Below, in pieces: positions 16,551 to 23,893 of a stretch of DNA of 34,952 nt. Under the pieces are notes generated by a model, which did not search any database, had not been told where the DNA came from, and was given only the letters and a program-made list of their open reading frames with translations. The position numbers and the translations under genes were made by a program. Source of the DNA: Streptomyces carpinensis (GTDB lineage Bacteria; Actinomycetota; Actinomycetes; Streptomycetales; Streptomycetaceae); contig NZ_MUBM01000151.1 in the NCBI RefSeq assembly GCF_002154505.1, forward strand, positions 1 to 34,952. Reading direction: 5' to 3'. Within the stretch, counting starts at the first letter, position 1; each line of letters begins with the position of its first letter.

Positions 16551-17119
16551 GTGCTGGGACAAGACATCAGCGAGCTGCTCACTCAGACCGGTCCGGGAAC
16601 ACTGATGGGCGAGCTGCTCCGCTGGTAATGGATCCCCGCGCCGCTCGCCGAGGAACTCCCCGAGAACGACTGCCGCGCCCGTGCGCGCCCCCGACCGAGG
16701 CCGAGCGGCAGCCGTGATCGACGGCCACGACGTCCACAGCAGGAACACTCCGGGCACCTACTGGCCGATGGCCGACATGGACAACGACTACCTCATCGAC
16801 CGCGAGGCCCGGAAGCGCGGCGAGACATACTCCGGCGTGCCGGCATCGCGATGTCGCCTCCCTCCAGGAGAGCGTGGGGCCCATCGTCGACCGCACCGAG
16901 GAACGCTTCGGGCCCGCCGGCAGCGGCGGGATCGTCACGGGCCCGCCAGAAGCTGCGCAAGGCCCCGTCGCGCTGCGCGACGAGGGCGACACCCCGCCCG
17001 GAGCGGACCCGGAGCACCCACGGGTCCGTTCGGCGGCCGTGGTGCAGGTGGAGTCCTTCCTGGACTCCTGCCGCGACGCGGTTGAGGTGACCCCGGGCGT
17101 CCGGCAGGCCACGGTGTGA
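16551..17119 (+). pseudogene. Wreck of phthalate-4,5-dioxygenase-like Rieske oxygenase large subunit
   Basis: A GTG at 16551 with AAAGGGA upstream starts a recognisable N-terminus (ISELLTQTGPGTLMGELLRW) that runs into TAA at 16626. Relatives read RRYW here, so TAC has probably become TAA. The frame continues WIPAPLAEELPENDC, then shifts. The Rieske cluster motif (C-x-H...C-x2-H) and the 2-His-1-Asp iron site are missing through a deletion of several hundred bases. The C-terminal part returns as NTPGTYWPMADMDNDYLIDR and RGETYSGVP, then after another shift SLQESVGPIVDRTEERF through to GVRQATV and a stop at 17119. The C-terminal QES-GPIVDRT pattern points to the phthalate 4,5-dioxygenase-like group. 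It cannot make an active oxygenase. It sits behind the intact ferredoxin gene, as in a working operon. Confidence 0.82.
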
Positions 17120-17500
17120 GTGAACGACGGCGACCACGTAGGTGAGCGAGAGCGCCCGCGCCGCCTCCGCGGCCGAGTCCCGCTTCCGCATGGACGTCCC
17201 GATCACGCGCCGCCTGGCCGAACGCCCCTGGGCACACGCCCGCCGCAGGGTCGCCGACGGTGTACCCGTCCCGCCGGCGACCTGACCGGCCTTCGGTAGC
17301 GAAGGCGGAGGAGGCGGCACCGGTCCGCGCGCTGGAGTTCTCGCCCCGGTGCTGTGGCCCCGCAGGAACGCGGGTGCCGTGACAGGACGGGAAACAGGGC
17401 GCGGCCCGCGAAGAGATGACGCTGCCGCGCCCTGGCTCAGGTGTGCCCAGGACCGGCTCGGGTTCTTCGGTGCTCCGTCACCGGCCTGCCGGACTCGTAC
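17120..17500. other. 381-base stretch without a recognisable gene
   Basis: Both strands carry only short open frames typical of GC-rich DNA. A small frame at 17190-17285 (MDVPITRRLAERPWAHARRR) has no recognisable homology and no convincing ribosome binding site. The stretch adjoins the Rieske relic and is probably more gene debris. A weak CCTGG...CCAGG hairpin lies near 17431-17453. Confidence 0.5.
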
Positions 17501-17953
17501 TCAGAACCGTCCTTCTCCTCGTTCCAGCGCTGCGATCTGCTCCAGCCGTCGCGCGTGGACGCCCCCGTTGAACGGAGTGGACAGCCACGTCCCGACGATG
17601 TCCTCGGCGAGGTCGGGGGAGAGGACCTTGGCGGCCAGGACGAGCACGTTGGAATCGTTGTTGCCGCGGGAGATCCGGGTGCTCCACAGATCGTGGCACA
17701 GCCCCGCCCGTATCCCTCGGATCTTGTTGCAGACGATGGTCTCGCCGAGCCCACTCCCGCCGAGCACGATGCCGCGCTCGGCGGTGCCGTCGGCCACCTG
17801 CCGGCACACTTCGGCGCACAGCGGCGGATAGTCGACCGTCTCCTCGAAGTGGCTGCCGCGGTCGTCGACGGTGTGCCCGCGCGCCGTCAGCCAGACGGTG
17901 AGGCGGGCCTTGAGGGCGTGGCCGTTGTGGTCGGCGGCGATGGCGATGCGCAT
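17501..17953 (-). CDS. RpiB/LacAB-family sugar-phosphate isomerase
   Basis: The 150-residue protein starts MRIAIAADHNGHALKARL, the RpiB/LacA/LacB signature. The active-site loop is LGGSGLGETIVCNKIRGIRA; the GGSG-x-GE form matches the mycobacterial RpiB type, where Glu replaces the catalytic Cys of the E. coli enzyme. HDLWSTRISRGNNDSNVLVLAA carries the conserved Arg and NDSNV. The reaction is an aldose-ketose isomerisation of a phosphosugar, such as ribose 5-phosphate, but the substrate is open. The ATG at 17953 after GAAGGGA is preferred over a TTG at 17977. It follows the decarboxylase-like gene by 43 bases in one operon controlled from 18964, so it is more likely a pathway enzyme than the housekeeping isomerase. 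Confidence 0.88.
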   Translation of the reverse strand: MRIAIAADHNGHALKARLTVWLTARGHTVDDRGSHFEETVDYPPLCAEVCRQVADGTAERGIVLGGSGLGETIVCNKIRGIRAGLCHDLWSTRISRGNNDSNVLVLAAKVLSPDLAEDIVGTWLSTPFNGGVHARRLEQIAALERGEGRF

Positions 17954-17996
17954 ACGGGTCCCTTCGAAGGAGGACAAAGAGAACGGTCGGGTCCGC

Positions 17997-18947
17997 TCAG
18001 GCGATCAGCGTGCGCGTGCTGTCGGCGAACATGGTGTCCAGCGGCATGGGCCGGTCGAGGATGCGCTGATCGACGGCGTGGCGCATCAGTTCCTCCAGGA
18101 CGGCGCGGTTGGGTTCCATGCCGTACGGCAGCGGGTCCCTGCCGGTCACCTTCATGACCCGTCCGTACATGCGATCCGTGGAGGTCGGGGAGGCGATGGC
18201 GCCGGCGCTCAGCCGGTCCACGTACAGCTGCTTGGCGCGGGCGAAGGCGTCGAAGACCAGCTCGCCCAACTCAGGCTGCGTCTCCAGTAGTTCGTCGCGG
18301 ATGACGATCAGGTGGTTGATCGGGTAGAGCCCGCGTTCACGCAGTGCGGCCAAGCCCGTCTCCTCGGGGTCGGGGATCAGCGGCGTCAGGGCGGGAGACT
18401 GGGGCCGGGGTCCGATCACCGCCGCGAGGTCGCCGGCGAGCACCATGTCCTCCAGTGAGCCGCCCGGCTCCATGGGGACGACGTTGGCGGGCGGCCGGTA
18501 CTCCGCCACGTGTTCGTCACCCGACAGCACCCAGGTCACCTGGTCGAGGTCGACACCGTACTCCTCCCGCAGAACGGCCCGTGCCCACACCCCGGTGGTC
18601 ACCGTGTACCCCCGGCTGACACCGACCCTGCGGCCCTGGAGGTCCTTGGGGCCGCGCACGTCCGAGGAGGGATCGTGGAAGATCGCGCCATGGTGGAAGC
18701 CGCGCACCAGGAAGACCGGCACGGCGGTAAACCGCGCGCCGTGCGCCTTCGCCACCAGATAGGTCGTCAGGGCCATCTCACTGACGTCGAACTCCACGGA
18801 GCGCACCATGCGCCGGAAGGCCTGGACGAGCACGGGCACTTCCTCGAAGGCGAAGCGGAAGCCGTGGGGAGTGACTTCCCCGGTCTTGAGTGCCTCGTTG
18901 TTGCCCTGCGTGCGGGTCACGGTCCTGAGCTGTGGTAGGGCCATCAT
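17997..18947 (-). CDS. 4,5-dihydroxyphthalate decarboxylase-like protein
   Basis: The roughly 316-residue protein belongs to the family annotated as 4,5-dihydroxyphthalate decarboxylase (Pht5), which shares the periplasmic-binding-protein fold. Segments supporting this are LRTVTRTQGNNEALKTGEV, SVEFDVSEMALTTYLVAKA, FLVRGFHHGAIFHD, DLQGRRVGVSRGYTVTTGVW and GDLAAVIGPR. No signal peptide is present, so it is cytoplasmic and probably an enzyme, not a transport receptor. The frame is open to 19061, but two adjacent ATGs (18947 and 18944) lie just below the operator at 18964; a start above the operator is unlikely. No ribosome binding site is seen, so the mRNA may be leaderless. It fits the phthalate-type Rieske relic nearby: oxygenation, dehydrogenation, then decarboxylation. 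Confidence 0.8.
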   Translation of the reverse strand: MMALPQLRTVTRTQGNNEALKTGEVTPHGFRFAFEEVPVLVQAFRRMVRSVEFDVSEMALTTYLVAKAHGARFTAVPVFLVRGFHHGAIFHDPSSDVRGPKDLQGRRVGVSRGYTVTTGVWARAVLREEYGVDLDQVTWVLSGDEHVAEYRPPANVVPMEPGGSLEDMVLAGDLAAVIGPRPQSPALTPLIPDPEETGLAALRERGLYPINHLIVIRDELLETQPELGELVFDAFARAKQLYVDRLSAGAIASPTSTDRMYGRVMKVTGRDPLPYGMEPNRAVLEELMRHAVDQRILDRPMPLDTMFADSTRTLIA

Positions 18948-18963
18948 ACTCGGGAAGGTACCA

Positions 18964-18974
18964 TGGTCAGACCA
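18964..18974 (-). promoter_or_regulatory. TGGT-N3-ACCA operator of decarboxylase/RpiB operon
   Basis: TGGTCAGACCA is a perfect-arm dyad, 17 bases before the first possible ATG at 18947. On the coding strand it reads GGACTTATGGTCTGACCA, sharing GGACTTATGGT with the bicupin promoter at 15520. TATGGT is again positioned as a -10, which would put the transcript start close to the ATG and agrees with a leaderless or very short leader. No convincing -35 is seen. Confidence 0.72.
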
Positions 18975-19138
18975 TAAGTCCATACGGCTGTCCCGGCGGT
19001 CCGGGTGGGACACCTCCCCGAACAGTGAGGGGACGACGTCATGCGGGCACGAGAAGGGCAACCGGGTCTTCGTCGAGTACTACCTGGGCTGATGCCGATG
19101 TGAGTGGTGCCACCGGTGCGAGTACCGGCGCTGCACCG

Positions 19139-19240
19139 GAGAACTTCCTGCGCTACCACCACGAGCAGGGGCTGTCCGTCCGCCGGTGGCGGCCCGAGGA
19201 GCTCTTCGCGCCGGAGTCGCTGGAGTCGGCGGTCATCTGA
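19139..19240 (+). pseudogene. C-terminal remnant of a decarboxylase/binding-protein-fold paralogue
   Basis: The plus strand reads ENFLRYHHEQGLSVRRWRPE then ELFAPESLESAVI and a stop at 19240. The pattern of an aromatic/basic helix, glutamine-glycine turn, LF-A and terminal hydrophobics aligns with the end of the intact decarboxylase-like protein (MRHAVDQRILDRPMPLDTMF), and with the usual C-terminus of that family. Nothing recognisable of the preceding 270 residues remains. A short upstream frame ending HEKGNRVFVEYYLG at 19092 may be another scrap. This is the best reading, but a short homology read by eye can mislead. Confidence 0.5.
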
Positions 19241-19314
19241 CCCTCCGTCAACTCGCGAAGCACCAATGCGTGGGCCGCCGAGGGAAAGGGCGCGTGCGCG
19301 GTCCGTGCGACGGC

Positions 19315-20196
19315 TCAGTCCCGGTCCGCCAGCGCGGTCTCGGCGGCCTCGGCGAAACGTGCGACGAGGGGTGAGCGCCGTGTGCCGTCCCAGGCCAGGG
19401 CCACCTGGCCGGGCGGCACATCGGCGACGGGGACGTAGGCGATGTCGGGGCGGGGGAAGACGGCCGCGACCGGGCCGGGCACCAGGATCACGCCGCGTCC
19501 GGCCCGGACGTACTCGAGTATCTCCTCCATGTCGTGCACGACCGGCCCGGGCGTGAGCCGTGTGCCCCCCGGCAGCGGATCGGCGTTCCACACGGCTGAC
19601 CACGCCGGGTCCGCGTCGGCGTACCGCAGGAGCGGCTGGTCGGCCAGGGCGGCGACGTCCAGCGTGTCCTTGGCGGCCAGGGGATGGCCGGCCGGAAGGA
19701 CGACGCTGAGCCGCTCCCGGTACAGCGGCAGCACGGTGAGTGACGTGCTCTCCACGGGGAGCCGTACGAAGCCCACGTCCACGCTGCCGTCGACAAGCGC
19801 ATCCGTACGGCTCCACCAGCGCAGGCGGACCAGTTCGAGGCGCACGGCAGGTTGGCGTTCGGAGAAGGCGTGCAGCGCGGGGGTGACGTCCGTGCCCAGC
19901 ATGAATCCGATCGTCAGCGAGTCCTCCCCGGCCTCGATGCGCCGGGCGCGCTCCTGGGCGACACGGCCGGCGGCCAGGAGCGCCTTGGCGTCGTGCAGGA
20001 ACTGCTCGCCGGCCGGAGTGAGGGTCACTTCCCGGCTGTTGCGGGTGAAGAGCGTGACGCCCAGGTCGTGCTCCAGTTGCTGGATCTGGCGTGAGAGCGC
20101 GGGTTGCGTGACATGCAGCGCGGCCGCCGCCTGGCCGAAGTGCAACCGCTCGGCCACGGCCACGAAATAACGCAGCTTGCGCAGATCCAGATCCAC
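19315..20196 (-). CDS. LysR-family transcriptional regulator
   Basis: This LysR-type regulator of about 293 residues has an N-terminal winged helix (DLRKLRYFVAVAERLHFGQA, then ALHVTQPALSRQIQQLEHDL with TLF and R) and a C-terminal periplasmic-binding-like effector domain starting near SLTIGFMLG. The start chosen is GTG at 20196, giving the usual DLRKLRYF beginning; GTG at 20211 would add five residues. It is divergent from the zinc dehydrogenase/SDR pair across about 240 bases, the classic layout for a LysR protein and its target. No TGGT-N3-ACCA dyad was found in that gap, so this pair may be controlled separately from the GntR units. Confidence 0.92.
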   Translation of the reverse strand: MDLDLRKLRYFVAVAERLHFGQAAAALHVTQPALSRQIQQLEHDLGVTLFTRNSREVTLTPAGEQFLHDAKALLAAGRVAQERARRIEAGEDSLTIGFMLGTDVTPALHAFSERQPAVRLELVRLRWWSRTDALVDGSVDVGFVRLPVESTSLTVLPLYRERLSVVLPAGHPLAAKDTLDVAALADQPLLRYADADPAWSAVWNADPLPGGTRLTPGPVVHDMEEILEYVRAGRGVILVPGPVAAVFPRPDIAYVPVADVPPGQVALAWDGTRRSPLVARFAEAAETALADRD

Positions 20197-20438
20197 CGGT
20201 CCGCCCTGCACGGTTCACCCGTCCTCCTGCGTCGATGCGCTCCGGTCATCGCACGACACCACAAGAAGCATTGGACCCCGCCGGCACGGGGCGGGAGGCT
20301 TGCGTCACGAATCGCGAAGGGCGCGCGTCCCGCAGGGGCGCCGCTCTCCCGAGACGAAAGAGACGCCGCCTCATCGTATCCGCGGTGCAGGCGTCCCCGC
20401 GATCTTCACTCGTCCCCTCGTCCTTCATGGGAGCCATG

Positions 20439-21449
20439 ATGCGCGCTGCCGTCGCCACCGGGCCGAACGCCCCGCTCGTCCTGCAGGACCTCGAGGTGCC
20501 ACAGCCGGCCGCCGGTGAGGTCCTCGTCAAGGTCACCGCGTGTGGCATCTGCTATTCGGACCTGAACCTCCTGCGCGGCCACTATCCCTTCGCCCGGTTC
20601 CCGGTCGTGCCGGGCCACGAGATCACCGGAGTGGTCACCGCCGTCGGCGACGGGGTGACATGGCCGACCGTCGGCACCGCGGTGGGCGCCCAGTTCCTGT
20701 ACGACTCGTGCGGACACTGCGACTACTGCGTGCGGGGGGAGCAGATCCTCTGTCCGCGCAAGCGCATCACCGGCGTCGTCGCCGACGGCGGCTACGCCGA
20801 GTACGCGCTGCTGAAGGCCGGCTACGTCACGCCGCTGCCGGCCGGTCTCGACCCGGTCGCCGCGGCCCCGCTGATGTGCGCGGGCCTCACGGCCTTCAAC
20901 GGCCTGCGGCAGGGCGGGGCCAGGGCCGGCTCCCGGGTCGCCGTGGTCGGCGCCGGAGGCATCGGCGCGCTGGCGATCCGGTACGCCGTCGCCATGGGCG
21001 CGCGTGTCGCCGTGGTCGGCCGTTCCCGGCGCGGCGAGGACCAGGCGAAGGCCCTGGGCGCCGAGATCTTCGTAGCCACCCAGGAGGAGGACCCGGCGCA
21101 GGCTCTGAAGGCCTGGGACGGGGGCGCCGACCTCGTCCTCAACGCGTCCCCGTCGACCGAGGCGGCCGCGGCCACCCTCGGCGGCCTCGCCCCCGACGGC
21201 ACGCTGCTGCTGTGCGGCTACGGCGCCGAGCCGTTGGTGCTGCCCACCCAGCCGATGGTCCTCAACCGGCTGCACGTGGCGGCGTCCCCGTCCGGCTCAC
21301 CCCACGACCTGCGTGACACCCTCGCCTTCTCCGCCGCGCACGACATCCTGCCCGACATCACACCGGTGGGCCTGGACGAGGCGCCGGCCGTGCTCGAGGC
21401 GATGGCGGCCGGCACCGCGCGCGGCCGCAGCGTGATCACCTACGCCTGA
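20439..21449 (+). CDS. Zinc-dependent alcohol dehydrogenase (MDR family)
   Basis: The 336-residue medium-chain dehydrogenase has catalytic zinc ligands C35 (CGICYSD), H60/E61 (GHE) and C147 (PLMCAG), structural zinc cysteines C91, C94, C97 and C105 (CGHCDYC...C), and the dinucleotide loop GAGGIG (171-176). It should oxidise an alcohol with NAD(P)+. The region around 195 (VGRSRRGEDQAK) lacks an obvious Asp at the end of strand 2, so NADP+ preference is possible. Three in-frame ATGs occur (20427, 20436, 20439); GGGAG at 20429-20433 best serves the one at 20439. The frame runs upstream without a usable start. It probably forms an operon with the SDR 44 bases downstream. Confidence 0.92.
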   Translation: MRAAVATGPNAPLVLQDLEVPQPAAGEVLVKVTACGICYSDLNLLRGHYPFARFPVVPGHEITGVVTAVGDGVTWPTVGTAVGAQFLYDSCGHCDYCVRGEQILCPRKRITGVVADGGYAEYALLKAGYVTPLPAGLDPVAAAPLMCAGLTAFNGLRQGGARAGSRVAVVGAGGIGALAIRYAVAMGARVAVVGRSRRGEDQAKALGAEIFVATQEEDPAQALKAWDGGADLVLNASPSTEAAAATLGGLAPDGTLLLCGYGAEPLVLPTQPMVLNRLHVAASPSGSPHDLRDTLAFSAAHDILPDITPVGLDEAPAVLEAMAAGTARGRSVITYA

Positions 21450-21493
21450 CCGCACCGCCGTTTCCCCCGTCCCACCGCTTCAAGGAGCAAGCG

Positions 21494-22390
21494 ATGCCGT
21501 ACGTCATCCTCGTCACCGGAGCCTCCAGCGGCTTCGGCGCGCTGACCGCCCGCGCCCTCGCCGATGCCGGGCACACCGTCTACTCCGGCATACGCCAGGC
21601 CACGGGCCGCAACGCCCCGGCCGTCGCCGACGCCCGCGCCTACGCCGAGAAGCACGCCGTCCAGCTGCGCACCGTCGAACTGGACGTCTCCAGTCAGTCC
21701 TCCGTCGATGCCGCCGTCGCCACCGTCACCGACGAGGCCGGCCGGATCGACGTGGTGATCCACAACGCCGGCCACATGGTGCTCGGTCCCACCGAGGCCT
21801 TCACCCCGGAGCAGATCGCCGAGATCTACGACACCAACGTGCTGTCCACTCAGCGCGTCAACCGCGCCGTCCTGCCCCAGATGCGCAGCCGCCGCGACGG
21901 GCTGCTGCTGTGGGTGGGGTCCTCCAGCACCTACGGCGGCACGCCCCCGTACCTGGGTCCCTACTTCGGCGCGAAGGCCGCGATGGACCACCTGGCCAAG
22001 AGCTACGCGGTCGAGCTGTCCCGGTTCGGCATCGACTCCGCCATCGTCGTGCCCGGCTCGTTCACCTCCGGCACCAATCACTTCGCCCACGCGATGCACC
22101 CGCAGGACACCGACACGGCCCAGGCGTACGAGGAGCTGTACGCCGGGCTCATGGAGGACGTCGGCAAGCGGCTCGCCGCACTGGCGCCCCCGGACGCCGA
22201 TGCCGCCGAGGTCGCCCGTGCCATCGTCGCGATCGTCGACACACCCAAGGGAAGCCGACCGTTCCGCACCACCATCGATCCCGCGGACGACGGCTCCGAG
22301 GCGGTGAGCGACGTGGCCGACGACATCCGCACCGCCTTCTACGAGCGGATCGGCTTCACCGACCTGCTGACCCCGCGGGGCGAGGCCTGA
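21494..22390 (+). CDS. SDR-family oxidoreductase
   Basis: The 298-residue classical short-chain dehydrogenase has the cofactor motif TGASSGFG (8-15), D64 after VELDVSS, NAG (91-93), Ser cluster VGSSSTYG (142-148) and Y157-x3-K161 (YFGAK). The C-terminal 70 residues are longer than in FabG-type members, resembling SDRs that act on larger or hydrophobic substrates. AAGGAG precedes the ATG. With the zinc dehydrogenase upstream it could run two successive oxidations, for instance alcohol to aldehyde and a ring diol or hydroxyl to ketone; the substrate is unknown. Confidence 0.92.
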   Translation: MPYVILVTGASSGFGALTARALADAGHTVYSGIRQATGRNAPAVADARAYAEKHAVQLRTVELDVSSQSSVDAAVATVTDEAGRIDVVIHNAGHMVLGPTEAFTPEQIAEIYDTNVLSTQRVNRAVLPQMRSRRDGLLLWVGSSSTYGGTPPYLGPYFGAKAAMDHLAKSYAVELSRFGIDSAIVVPGSFTSGTNHFAHAMHPQDTDTAQAYEELYAGLMEDVGKRLAALAPPDADAAEVARAIVAIVDTPKGSRPFRTTIDPADDGSEAVSDVADDIRTAFYERIGFTDLLTPRGEA

Positions 22391-22446
22391 GCCCCCGTAC
22401 GCCGCACACTGGATCGAAGCACGGGACGATCAGGAGCAGCAGATGA

Positions 22447-23715
22447 TCAGGAGGAGGACACCGCGGCGCGGCCGGCGGCCAGCAGGGTCTTCAGGGGTGT
22501 GCCCGGATCGCCCGCGGCGCTCGGCGGCACGGTCGCCCCGTCCGTGAGGGCCCTGCGTACGGCCATGTAGTCGGCGGGGCTGTTCACGGCGTCGATCGCG
22601 AGGAGCTCGCGCTGACGGTAGTACAGGACGGAGAAGCGCTCGCTGTCCGGCTCGCCCCGCACCACGTACTCGTCGTAGCCCGTCGACAGCCCCGCGATCT
22701 GGAGTCTGAGGTCGCCCTGGTACGACCAGAACCACGGCACTGGTGTCGCCCCGACGGGCCGGCCGAGCAGCGAGGCGGCGGCGGCCGTGGCCTGAGCGAC
22801 GGCGTTCTGCACCGACTCCAGCCGCACGGTGCCCAGGCCCGTCACCGGGTGCGGCTGGACGGTGCAGTCGCCGGCGGCGTGGACGCGGGGGTTGCTGGTG
22901 CGGGCGTGGGCGTCGACGACGATGCCCCGGTCGCAGGCGAGTCCCAGCTGCTCGGCGAGTTCCGTGCGAGGCAGCACGCCGACCCCGACGACGACGAGAT
23001 CGGCCGGCAGCACGGTGCCGTCCGCGAGCCGGACGGCCGTCACCCGCCCGTCGGCGCCCTCGAAGCCCGAGACGGCCGCCGAGAGCAGTACGCGGGTGCC
23101 GCGCCGCACATGGGCCTGCCGGTAGAACTCCGAGACGACGGGTGCCACGGCCCGGGAGATCAGCCGGTCGGCGGCCTCGACGACGGTGACCTCCTTGCCG
23201 AGCGCGCGGGCCACCGCGGCGGCCTCCAGCCCGATGAAACCGCCTCCGACGACCACCACGCGAGCCCCGGACTCCAGGCGTCCGCGCAGGTCCGCGGCGT
23301 CGTCTCGGTCGCGTAGACAGCAGATGCCGTCGAGGCCGGCCCCGGGCACGTCCAGCCGCCGTGGCGCGGCGCCCACAGTCAGGGCCAGCCGGTCGAAGGC
23401 GAAGGAGCGGCCGCTCGCCGTCCGGGCCACGCCCGAACCGGGGCTGCCGGAGGAGGAGAGGGCCACCTCCGTGACGCGTTCGCCGCTGACGAGATCGATG
23501 CCCGCGTCGGCGTAGTAGGACGGGGCACGCAGCGCGAGTGACTCCAGATCGCTCGCTCGGGTCAGGAACTCCTTCGACAGGGGCGGTCGCTGGTACGGCG
23601 GATGGATCTCCTCACCCACCAGAGCGATCGGCTTCGTGTCTCCGAACTGCCCTAGTGAGGCGGCCAGTTGAAGACCGGCCTGACTGGCGCCGACGATGAG
23701 CGTTCCGCCCGCCAT
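22447..23715 (-). CDS. FAD-dependent ferredoxin reductase
   Basis: The 422-residue flavoprotein resembles putidaredoxin/rubredoxin reductases and the reductases of three-component oxygenases. The FAD loop is LIVGASQAGLQLAASL (6-21), the segment YQRPPLSKEFL (41-51) is diagnostic of the group, the NAD(P)H loop is VVVVGGGFIGLEAAA (about 153-167), and HAAGD marks the second FAD motif. A reductase C-terminal domain follows (PWFWSYQGDLRLQIAG). It should transfer electrons from NAD(P)H to the [2Fe-2S] ferredoxin at 16155-16472. It converges on the SDR gene. A degenerate GntR-type operator at 23746 overlaps a TATAAT hexamer in its promoter, placing it with the same regulon. Confidence 0.93.
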   Translation of the reverse strand: MAGGTLIVGASQAGLQLAASLGQFGDTKPIALVGEEIHPPYQRPPLSKEFLTRASDLESLALRAPSYYADAGIDLVSGERVTEVALSSSGSPGSGVARTASGRSFAFDRLALTVGAAPRRLDVPGAGLDGICCLRDRDDAADLRGRLESGARVVVVGGGFIGLEAAAVARALGKEVTVVEAADRLISRAVAPVVSEFYRQAHVRRGTRVLLSAAVSGFEGADGRVTAVRLADGTVLPADLVVVGVGVLPRTELAEQLGLACDRGIVVDAHARTSNPRVHAAGDCTVQPHPVTGLGTVRLESVQNAVAQATAAAASLLGRPVGATPVPWFWSYQGDLRLQIAGLSTGYDEYVVRGEPDSERFSVLYYRQRELLAIDAVNSPADYMAVRRALTDGATVPPSAAGDPGTPLKTLLAAGRAAVSSS

Positions 23716-23745
23716 GGGGTGGCCCCTCCCTCTCGACCTTCTTTA

Positions 23746-23762
23746 ATGTCAGACCATTATAC
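23746..23762 (-). promoter_or_regulatory. Degenerate operator with TATAAT -10 for ferredoxin reductase gene
   Basis: On the coding strand the sequence is TATAATGGTCTGACAT. TATAAT (23757-23762) is a perfect -10, and the TGGTCTGAC that follows keeps one full arm of the dyad while the other arm is ACAT instead of ACCA. The geometry of -10 overlapping operator is the same as at 15520 and 18964. No clear -35 is seen. Confidence 0.55.
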
Positions 23763-23870
23763 CAAGCCCGTCGCCGGAGTCTCGCTCGTCGCGGGAGTCA
23801 GGCGCGAGGGCCGCCGTGGGGGACTTCTTACTGCGCGCGTCAAAAACATATCAATGGGATTAAAAATGTG

Positions 23871-23884
23871 ATAACGGCGTTAAT
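23871..23884. promoter_or_regulatory. Palindrome before TetR start, possible autoregulatory operator
   Basis: TAACGGCGTTA (23872-23882) is an 11-bp dyad with perfect 5-bp arms, 11 bases before the TetR start at 23894, within an unusually AT-rich stretch (about 23840-23890). TetR repressors often bind such dyads over their own promoter. The tight spacing suggests a short or leaderless transcript. Confidence 0.5.
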
Positions 23885-23893
23885 ATCGGTCAT

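Noticed and set aside
16551..16700. Read-through or recoding of the TAA in the Rieske gene
   Set aside because: TAA is not a usual recoding codon, and further frameshifts and a large deletion follow. Recoding would not give an active protein.
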